A program made the position numbers and the translations under genes. A stretch of DNA of 64,000 nt, taken from a bacterium. GTDB lineage: Bacteria; Verrucomicrobiota; Verrucomicrobiia; Limisphaerales; UBA11358. The notes beneath the pieces are model-generated. The model made no database searches. It was not told where the DNA came from and was given only the letters and a program-made list of their open reading frames with translations. Of this stretch, positions 8,029-14,482 are shown one piece after another. Each line of letters begins with the position of its first letter. Position 1 is the first letter of the stretch. The stretch is taken from positions 1 through 64,000 of the forward strand of contig JAJXXW010000061.1 of assembly GCA_021780905.1 (NCBI GenBank), written 5' to 3'.

Positions 8029-9450
8029 ATGGAACAACTCATTACTACTGTCGAAGACAGAAAAAGTGGCCAAGAAGTGGCCAAGAAATTAGCGGCCAAT
8101 TCTCAAGCCGATTCGGGGATAAAACTTCCAAAGTGTTTCCCCAAAACTCATGTGGGATACTGGAAAGTGAGGCTTGAACATCGGACCTATTCTTATCAAG
8201 GCCAGCACCGCAAAACTGGTGAATGGTCAGTTCGCATCAAACACCGTGGTATTCGCCGAAGTTTTGATCTGGACACGGCGAACAAGGAAGATGCCGCAAC
8301 CAAAGCGAGGGACATTTATCTTTCGCTCGTAGCCAAGGGGTGGGATGCAACTCTGGCAAGTTTCGATCAGCCGCTGCCCGTCTCGATTCCTGTGGCCGTT
8401 AATGGCGAAGCAACCGTGGGAGCATTCCTGAAGGAAGTCGAGCGCGTCAGCAACTTGAAACCAAAAACCTTCCACCGATATGCGCTATATTTTCGGGCGC
8501 TGGCGGCGCACATCCGAGGGTTCGCAAACGACAAAGCCAAATACTGCCACTGGCATGGGAAATATGCTGCATGGGCGCAAAAAGTTGAAACCACGCCGCT
8601 GCGAACTATTACACCGGCAGCGGCAGCGGACTGGAAAATCGCTTACCTGTCCCGCGCCAACAACAATCCCAAACGTCGGCTGGAAGTGAGCCGTTCATTT
8701 AATACCGCTTTGCGAAACTGCAAAAGTTTGTTCAGTGCCAACATCATCAACCAACCAAATTTTTCAATTGTCGTCCCCAAATTCAAAATCAGGGACGGAC
8801 AGAAAGGAGAACGGGAGGTTTATTGGTTTGAACCGCTGAAATTTGAAAAGAACGGTTCGATGAAATTTCATGCCCCGCCAGGAATATCTTACGCCGGTCT
8901 CCTGAAGGCGGCGCGCGAAGAACTCCGGTCTGAACACTCTGAAGCCTACAAGCTGTTCCTTCTCTGCCTGTGCGCGGGCTTGCGGCGAGCCGAGGCGGAC
9001 ACGCTGCTCTGCAACCAGCTTCAACCGGACGATAATTCCATCCGGGTTGAATCAACCGCCTATCATCAGCCCAAGCATGACTCGTGTGGAATTGTTTATG
9101 TTGATGCAGCGTTAATGAAAGAATTATTGGGCCTCACCGACATGACCAATGAATTTGTCGTTTCCAGCCAGACACAATGGAAAAATACTAGGTATGTTTT
9201 CTATCGTTGTGAACCTCACTGGAAGACACTGATGGGCTGGCTTGAAGAAAAAGGCATTACGGCTCGGAAGAAGGTGCATGAACTGCGGAAACTATTTGGC
9301 GATGCCATTGTCAAACAAAACGGGATTTTCGCTGGTAGCGCGCAACTTCGGCATACCACCATCCAGATGACGGCAAATCATTATACGGACCCGCGCCAAC
9401 GAGCCATACTGCCAGTCAGCACACTGTTTTCTGACAACCAGGTGAATTAA
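8029..9450 (+). CDS. int: Tyrosine recombinase (element integrase)
   Basis: 473 residues. It should catalyse integration into, and excision from, the anticodon loop of the tRNA. Catalytic features are Arg in CAGLRRAEADTLL (about residue 318), HELRK (H417, R420), LRHTT (H442) and the nucleophile in ANHYTD (Y452). The N-terminal 190 residues hold an AP2-like/arm-binding region and a SAM-like core-binding domain. The gene starts 93 bp inside the left attachment core, and its first codons overlap the 27-bp tandem arm-type motif (8061-8087, encoding KSGQEVAKK). That would let the integrase block or tune its own expression when bound. Confidence 0.92.
   Translation: MEQLITTVEDRKSGQEVAKKLAANSQADSGIKLPKCFPKTHVGYWKVRLEHRTYSYQGQHRKTGEWSVRIKHRGIRRSFDLDTANKEDAATKARDIYLSLVAKGWDATLASFDQPLPVSIPVAVNGEATVGAFLKEVERVSNLKPKTFHRYALYFRALAAHIRGFANDKAKYCHWHGKYAAWAQKVETTPLRTITPAAAADWKIAYLSRANNNPKRRLEVSRSFNTALRNCKSLFSANIINQPNFSIVVPKFKIRDGQKGEREVYWFEPLKFEKNGSMKFHAPPGISYAGLLKAAREELRSEHSEAYKLFLLCLCAGLRRAEADTLLCNQLQPDDNSIRVESTAYHQPKHDSCGIVYVDAALMKELLGLTDMTNEFVVSSQTQWKNTRYVFYRCEPHWKTLMGWLEEKGITARKKVHELRKLFGDAIVKQNGIFAGSAQLRHTTIQMTANHYTDPRQRAILPVSTLFSDNQVN
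8061..8087 (+). repeat. Putative left integrase arm sites, two tandem 11-mers
   Basis: Two direct copies of AAGTGGCCAAG in tandem. The whole 27-bp stretch is identical to 59871-59897 near the other end of the element. In the excised circle the two stretches would flank the core in the same orientation, at about 125 bp and 57 bp from it, as expected of arm-type binding sites. Confidence 0.7.
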
Positions 9451-9476
9451 GGCGGTGGACATTTAGAAACCGATAC

Positions 9477-9535
9477 AAAAGCGTTTGCACGATGAAGCGA
9501 ATCACGCTCCATTGTGCAAACGCAACTTCGCTTTT
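9477..9535 (+). terminator. Hairpin downstream of the integrase gene
   Basis: A perfect 10-bp inverted repeat GCGTTTGCAC (9481-9490) and GTGCAAACGC (9514-9523) has a 23-nt loop, and a second layer AAAAGCG/CGCTTTT lies around it. It begins 30 bp after the integrase stop and ends in a short T run. It may be a terminator, though the loop is long. Confidence 0.4.
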
Positions 9536-9646
9536 CCGTTCGCCGAACCGCAGATCGAAGCAAAATTAAGGCAAGGCCGCCCGCATTTTGTGCAATCACT
9601 TTGTTGACTTTTCATTTGTCAACTCAATGTGTATTTATGTCAGCCT

Positions 9647-10162
9647 ATGGCGTTAATCCAATGCCGGGAATGCGGACAATCCGTCAGCACCGAAGCTGCG
9701 GCCTGCCCTCATTGTGGCGCGCCGCAGCAGCGACCCGTGCCGCCGTTGTTGCCGGTTCAGCCACAGGAACAGAAATTTTATTCCGACAATGTTGTGGCAG
9801 TGACCACAACACGGGTAGTCATTGGCGGGGCGACCTACGCGCTGCGAAACATTACCTCCGTCAGCATGACATACACACCGCCGAAAATTTTGGGAGGAAT
9901 TTTGCTTTTGGTCGTTGGTCTGCTTTTGTGGCTTGGCGGGTTCATATCAATTCACAGTGCGTCACCAGCGCCGATAGGTGTTTATCTCATTGGAGGCGCA
10001 ATGGTCATTGGAGGTGTTCTTTTGATAGTCACGGCGAAAACTTCATATCACGTCAATCTTTCAAGCGCGGCTGGTGAAGTCCATGCGCTCAGTTCCAAAA
10101 ACAAGGCTTACATTGAAAAAATCGTGGTGAGCATCAATGACGCCATTGTAAAATATAAATAA
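9647..10162 (+). CDS. Zinc-ribbon membrane protein (DUF6232-like)
   Basis: 171 residues, starting MALIQCRECGQSVSTEAAAC. The N-terminal zinc ribbon has C-x2-C pairs (CREC, CPHC), followed by a proline-rich linker. A DUF6232-like region follows: YSDNVVAVTTTRVVIGGATYALRNITSV, then two hydrophobic segments around residues 90-110 and 118-138, then a cytoplasmic tail. This layout of ribbon plus small PH-like/two-helix membrane domain is widespread and its function is not known. An inverted GTTGAC/GTCAAC pair (9603-9608, 9618-9623) just upstream may be an operator. Confidence 0.7.
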   Translation: MALIQCRECGQSVSTEAAACPHCGAPQQRPVPPLLPVQPQEQKFYSDNVVAVTTTRVVIGGATYALRNITSVSMTYTPPKILGGILLLVVGLLLWLGGFISIHSASPAPIGVYLIGGAMVIGGVLLIVTAKTSYHVNLSSAAGEVHALSSKNKAYIEKIVVSINDAIVKYK

Positions 10163-10223
10163 AGTTGAAGGCAGAAGTTAAGTTTGTCATGCTGGCGCGC
10201 GTCAGCAGCAACGTGGGAATTTT

Positions 10224-10529
10224 ATGATTTCAAACGAACGCCCTTCGCCCTTCCATCAGCAGCCGTATCACCAGCACTATACACCGCAGCCACCGCGTCC
10301 ATTTGTTCAAGAAGACACGCTTAAAACCGAGCAGATTCAAATTGAACGCAAGTCGTTTCTCCTGACGCTCAAGGAAAATCCTCGTGGCCGTTTCTTGCGA
10401 ATCGCCGAGGAGGTAGGCGGCAAACGAAATTCCATCATCGTTCCTGCCGCCGGGCTGCAAGATTTTAAGAAGCTTTTTGACGAAATGGCAAAAGCATCAG
10501 GCGAAATTCAGCCGCCGAAAAGCACATAA
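10224..10529 (+). CDS. PUR-family (PurA-like) nucleic-acid-binding protein
   Basis: 101 residues. After a Pro/Gln/His-rich N-terminal tail of about 30 residues comes a single PUR-type repeat: FLLTLKENPRGRFLRIAEE, GGKRNSIIVPAAGL and DFKKLFDEM. Bacterial PUR-alpha proteins bind single-stranded DNA or RNA as dimers of such repeats. The gene is 61 bp after the zinc-ribbon gene and convergent with the NAD-kinase-like gene, whose stop is only 20 bp away. A role in handling transferred single-stranded DNA is possible but is only inferred. Confidence 0.75.
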   Translation: MISNERPSPFHQQPYHQHYTPQPPRPFVQEDTLKTEQIQIERKSFLLTLKENPRGRFLRIAEEVGGKRNSIIVPAAGLQDFKKLFDEMAKASGEIQPPKST

Positions 10530-10548
10530 CAATTTCTTCCAGTCAGCA

Positions 10549-11559
10549 CTACACCACAAGACATCCTTTTTTCTCGGCCACGCCAATTTCCGCTCGTGTG
10601 CCGGAATTAAATTCCAAGAAATCTTTCTCAATACCGTCGCTGAAAATGACTCCGTTTTCAGCCATTTGGGAAACGAGCACCAAAGATTGGCCTGATGTCA
10701 CGCGGCCAAAAACAAGGTTGGCGGCGGTCGTGCGTGTCGGAAAAGGTTCTCGAACCGTGAAACGCAAAAAATCTGCGTCCCAATCAAATTCACTATGAAC
10801 CGTCAGGCGCATTTTTGGCGATGGCGAGGTCTTCGATTGTTTTGCCCGGTCACTGATATTCAATTCATCCTGCAACTCACGAGCGCGTTTAGTGCCGGCA
10901 GCCTGCATGATTCCTGCCGCTCCAGTAAGCAAACTTTTGAGCCAGCCGGTTGAACCGAGGCCGGTTGAAACAATGACGCCGCTGGAAGATTGGGCTTCAG
11001 TCTGCTTATCAAGGGTGATCGTGTAGCGCGCGGAAATATGTGAACGAGGCCCGATGAATAAATCGTTCACGGCATAAAGAATCTGGCCGTTATTCAATTC
11101 GGCCTTGGCCATTGTGACGAACTTAATCGGGCGCGCATGGCGGAACACTTCGGGAATAATCTTTTCAAGGTCGTTCGTTTTGAACGGAAGCAGTTGCCCA
11201 TCCCAACGTGCGGGGTCGGGATTCACACCCAAGACCGGCTGGCCGTTGAGATATTTCAAGGTGTTGGCGACAAGTCCGTCCTGGCCCAACACAACGACGG
11301 TATCATCCGGTGCGAACAAAAAATTCGGCAGGAGCGTGCGGTCCAGTTTTTGCACCCGCCCGAAAGTTTCCAGTGTCGCGCTGACGCTGGCTACCGCCGC
11401 TTGGTAATTTTCATCTTCCCGCTGGTAGTCGGAAAAATCCACGCCAAGATGCTCGACGTAGAAACGCGCCTGACTGGCAGTGTTGAAACGCGCGATCAGT
11501 TCAGCAAGGCGTGTCGGTCGCGTAACAAGGACAATCTTGTTTTCAGTAAGCCGCGTCAT
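10549..11559 (-). CDS. NAD-kinase-like protein
   Basis: 336 residues. Signatures of the NAD kinase/diacylglycerol kinase fold are visible: DDTVVVLGQDGLVANTLKYL (in place of the GGDGT motif), PVLGVNPDPARWDG, NDLFIGPRSHISARY and SSGVIVSTGLGSTGW. The catalytic-loop motif is GQDG rather than GGDG, so activity and substrate may differ from housekeeping NAD kinase, and the protein is somewhat longer. It overlaps the SPFH gene upstream by four bases (ATGA), which indicates translational coupling and a joint function with that membrane-scaffold protein. Confidence 0.75.
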   Translation of the reverse strand: MTRLTENKIVLVTRPTRLAELIARFNTASQARFYVEHLGVDFSDYQREDENYQAAVASVSATLETFGRVQKLDRTLLPNFLFAPDDTVVVLGQDGLVANTLKYLNGQPVLGVNPDPARWDGQLLPFKTNDLEKIIPEVFRHARPIKFVTMAKAELNNGQILYAVNDLFIGPRSHISARYTITLDKQTEAQSSSGVIVSTGLGSTGWLKSLLTGAAGIMQAAGTKRARELQDELNISDRAKQSKTSPSPKMRLTVHSEFDWDADFLRFTVREPFPTRTTAANLVFGRVTSGQSLVLVSQMAENGVIFSDGIEKDFLEFNSGTRAEIGVAEKKGCLVV

Positions 11560-12572
11560 TGCTTTTTCTGCATCAGTTCCCGCAACAAATCCGGCGAGAT
11601 ATTCAACTGACCGATTTTGTCCGCTCGACCGGCCAATTCCTGAAATGCCACGGCAATGAGTTGTTCGGGCTTCATGCCCACGCTGGCCAATGCCTGCAAG
11701 GTGCGGGAGTCCACTTTGGTCAAAGCCTCCATCGCCGTTTGAATGCCGTAAGCGCGGGCATCGGCTTCTGATTTGGAATTTTGCGTGGCGAGCGCCACAA
11801 GCTGTTTGCGTTTTTCTTCCAAAACAACTTTCGCCGCCATGCCAGCTTGTTCAATCTGGTGTTGTTTTTCCTGCACGGCGCGCTCGGCGTCCATTTGCGT
11901 TTCACGGATTTGCCGTTTTTTGTTTTCAACGGCAATTTCCGTGTTCAATTCGTTTTCCTTGATGCCTCGCTCTTGTTCCACCGCCGAATTGCGGCGCGCA
12001 TAAATGGCTTCATCGGCTGTTTTAAGCAACTCCTCGCGGGTTTCCGCCTCAAGTGCGCGGGCGGTTTCCGGCGTCGGCTTGATTGCCAGAATGTTCAAGC
12101 CCAAAATTTCCAAACCGAGTTGTGACATTTCTCCCGATTCCGCGAGCTTTTTGCGGACGGTTTGCACCAATGAATCGGAAGCGCGAATCGCTTCGCGCAA
12201 CGGCAGAGTTTGCAATTCAGCCCGCGCCAGCACATTGACGACGTTGATCACCCGTTGCGGCAGTTTCTGCGGGTCATCCGAAACATATTTTTGTCCGCGC
12301 GCATCCAATGTGAAATTCATTAACGTTGCCAATTTTTTCGCGTCGGCCACGCGATATGTCACCTGGCCTTGAATGGAAACGGTTTGAAAATCCGCCGTGA
12401 CTTCCTGAAAGATAAACGGCGATTCCGTGCTGACTATCGGCACGGCGACAAGCGATGTTGTCGGCGCATAATAGAAAAATGCCAAGCCTACGCCTTCGCG
12501 GACAACACGGCCTTTGGCGTATTGCAGCAAGTAGATGTTGGGTTGAGCCTTGATGAATTTAATGCCGATCAT
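11556..12572 (-). CDS. SPFH/band-7 (prohibitin-like) domain protein
   Basis: 338 residues. The SPFH domain covers roughly residues 1-180 (VPIVSTESPFIFQEVTADFQTVSIQGQ-type beta strands, then LAESGEMSQLGLEILGLNI). A long charged coiled coil follows (about residues 185-270, rich in Glu, Lys, Gln and Ala), and a C-terminal region ends LLRELMQKKQ. No clear transmembrane anchor is present, so it may associate with membranes peripherally. Such proteins oligomerise into rings or cages and often pair with effector proteins. AAGGA eight bases before the ATG serves as a ribosome-binding site. It is coupled to the NAD-kinase-like gene by a 4-bp overlap. Confidence 0.85.
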   Translation of the reverse strand: MIGIKFIKAQPNIYLLQYAKGRVVREGVGLAFFYYAPTTSLVAVPIVSTESPFIFQEVTADFQTVSIQGQVTYRVADAKKLATLMNFTLDARGQKYVSDDPQKLPQRVINVVNVLARAELQTLPLREAIRASDSLVQTVRKKLAESGEMSQLGLEILGLNILAIKPTPETARALEAETREELLKTADEAIYARRNSAVEQERGIKENELNTEIAVENKKRQIRETQMDAERAVQEKQHQIEQAGMAAKVVLEEKRKQLVALATQNSKSEADARAYGIQTAMEALTKVDSRTLQALASVGMKPEQLIAVAFQELAGRADKIGQLNISPDLLRELMQKKQ

Positions 12573-12597
12573 GGTGGTTCCTTTTTGGTTAGAATTT

Positions 12598-13659
12598 TCA
12601 ATACGGGGGAAGCAATCGCCGGAAACCGTGCAACAATACCACGGTCAAAAAAACGAGATTCCGAAAAATGAGTCCCGGCCAAAAATAGTGAATCGGGCCA
12701 ACGGAATTTTGTTGTGAGACTTGCCGTTCCAGCCGCGCGGCCTCATCGCGCATTACAGACATTGAGCGAGGCCATTCCCAAATACCGTTCCGCCATTCAT
12801 TCGGAATGCCATCCTCTCCGTTGCTGGCACCGGCCAATGCGCCGACAATGGCGCCCACGGTGTCCGTGTCTCCGCCGCAATCGAGTGTTTGCGAGAGTGC
12901 CATTTTGAAGTCGTCAGAATGCCGCAACCAGCCGTAGAGCGCAACTGGAACAGTGTGAAAGGCGTAACCACTCACGCCTCGCTCGCATTCCAGTGAGCGA
13001 CAAAAATCGGCAATACTCTCGTTTGCTGCATAAGCGTCTGACAGACGGCGGCACAGATTTAACCATTCTTGATTTTGTCCGCAATCAGGCAGGCGCAGGA
13101 GAAATTCTTCCGCCTTGCCGCCGCCATTAACCGTCCAAGCCGATGCTTCGGATACCGCTAACGCCGCAATCTCTGCTCTTGGGTCGGTATGCGTAATGCG
13201 TGTGGCTGCGACGACAAATTCTCGTCTCTGCTTTGGGTCATTCGCAAAAAACGCTCCAATGATTGCGCTTCGCATGGCAGGACCATTGCCAGCCGAATAA
13301 ACTCCGCTTCGCTTTGCGGGCCAGCCCATCCAAAGTTTCAGTATTGCTCGCGCCGTTGCGAGGCCAACGCCAGCGGGCAATCCCACCAACCACCATTTTA
13401 ATTTCCATGCAAGGCATCGTTGAAAGCGGTCTGCGTCGAATGGTTCTGTCAGCAATGCTTGTGCAACCATGAAAATATGTTCGGTATCGTCGCTGCACAT
13501 TCCACGGCCAAAAATGAATCGTTGCTTCCATTTCCCATTCCAGCGCCGGAGAATTTGATCTCGTCGCAGCCCCTCGGAGGGTAGCCCCAATGAATCCCCC
13601 ACTGCACTTCCAATGAGAACACCAGCCAAACGGGCGCGATAATTGACATTTGGAGTCAC
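12598..13659 (-). CDS. ADP-ribosylglycohydrolase (DraG/ARH-like) with a C-terminal hydrophobic segment
   Basis: About 353 residues. Family members remove ADP-ribose from proteins, nucleic acids or free metabolites. LAGVLIGSAVGDSLGLPSEG, the CSDDTEH motif and the closing LDCGGDTDTVGAIVGALAGA, all metal-ligand regions, are intact. I place the start at a GTG that overlaps the TGA of the upstream gene as GTGA, because the element uses 4-bp overlaps throughout and homology begins only nine residues later. An ATG at 13764 would add 35 unmatched residues. The tail (FRNLVFLTVVLLHGFRRL) looks like a membrane anchor. It lies 25 bp upstream of the SPFH gene on the same strand. Confidence 0.85.
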   Translation of the reverse strand: MTPNVNYRARLAGVLIGSAVGDSLGLPSEGLRRDQILRRWNGKWKQRFIFGRGMCSDDTEHIFMVAQALLTEPFDADRFQRCLAWKLKWWLVGLPAGVGLATARAILKLWMGWPAKRSGVYSAGNGPAMRSAIIGAFFANDPKQRREFVVAATRITHTDPRAEIAALAVSEASAWTVNGGGKAEEFLLRLPDCGQNQEWLNLCRRLSDAYAANESIADFCRSLECERGVSGYAFHTVPVALYGWLRHSDDFKMALSQTLDCGGDTDTVGAIVGALAGASNGEDGIPNEWRNGIWEWPRSMSVMRDEAARLERQVSQQNSVGPIHYFWPGLIFRNLVFLTVVLLHGFRRLLPPY

Positions 13660-14045
13660 GGTGCAGCGCCTGGTTGGGCACTTCTCTTGCCCAAGCATTC
13701 GAGCACTGTCCGAATTCGGTGTAACGGAACAGCGTCGAGCAAATCCCTTGGGAGATTTCGCCACTCATTAAGTGTATCAAGGGTGTGCAGAGCTTTCTGC
13801 CTGTCTTCAGTCATAGACTGATGGAGCCATCCCTCAAGCTGCATCATAAGGTCGTGCTCGGCGTGTGACCCGAATTCCAGTTGTTTGTCGTTTGCAAAGA
13901 TTGGTCGCGGCTCGCCCAGGAAGGGCGTTTGGAGGCGATAGCATCCAGCATTGCGCGTTCCTGAAAGCGTGAATAGGATTGTTCCACCATCACGAAGGAT
14001 TTGGATGTCACTGATCGTCATGCCCAACAATGTCCAAAGTTCCAT
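13656..14045 (-). CDS. Hypothetical protein upstream of the ADP-ribosylglycohydrolase
   Basis: 129 residues, or 121 if the Met of MTISDIQILRDGG is used. I do not recognise the family. The sequence has a compact beta-rich N-terminal half (ILRDGGTILFTLSG, GCYRLQTPFLGEPRPIF) and a helical C-terminal half. It overlaps the glycohydrolase start by four bases and is probably its partner or regulator. Confidence 0.55.
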   Translation of the reverse strand: MELWTLLGMTISDIQILRDGGTILFTLSGTRNAGCYRLQTPFLGEPRPIFANDKQLEFGSHAEHDLMMQLEGWLHQSMTEDRQKALHTLDTLNEWRNLPRDLLDAVPLHRIRTVLECLGKRSAQPGAAP

Positions 14046-14125
14046 TAACGGTCAATTCCACAAGAATGAGTTAAAGAATACGACGACGGATGCCACAGGA
14101 TAGGGGCGGCAAGAACAACCCGTTT

Positions 14126-14482
14126 TCAATTGAGAGATGATTCTGGTTGAAGGCTGACAGCCTTGGCCTCTGCTACCACAATTTCCCGAATCCTGGGCTG
14201 GTTTTCGGCAACCAGCGCGTGATATTTTTCCGGCAATTTCATGAGGCCCGATAATTCCAGCCGGTGTATGGCCGTTTCAATCCGCTGCAAAACGTGGCCT
14301 GAAATCAGAATTTCATGTGTGGCAAAAACCAGCTTCAATTTTTGCTCTTTGCCATCGCTGTCCAGATCAGCATAAACGAACTGATCCAGCGGCAGCACGA
14401 GCCAGCGGGTTGCCGTCATTTGAACGCGCAGGCAGCGCGCCTGTTGGTCAGTGGTGTAACATTCGGGCGTTTTGGTGTTCAT
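14126..14482 (-). CDS. Hypothetical protein following the relaxase
   Basis: 118 residues, starting MNTKTPECYTTDQQARCLRV and overlapping the 3' end of the relaxase gene by 35 bp in another frame. There is no signal or membrane segment. The middle (WLVLPLDQFVYADLDSDGKEQKLKLVFATHEILISGH) looks like a small beta-barrel, followed by a helical region. I know no function; the tight overlap suggests that it is translated together with the relaxase. Confidence 0.55.
   Translation of the reverse strand: MNTKTPECYTTDQQARCLRVQMTATRWLVLPLDQFVYADLDSDGKEQKLKLVFATHEILISGHVLQRIETAIHRLELSGLMKLPEKYHALVAENQPRIREIVVAEAKAVSLQPESSLN

Noticed and set aside
13640-13770. Possible integron attC half-site (GCCCAACCAGGCGCTGCACC on the minus strand) at the end of the 129-residue gene
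   Set aside because: No matching GTTRRRY partner half or folded attC stem could be found, and there is no integron integrase; the following gene overlaps the site directly.
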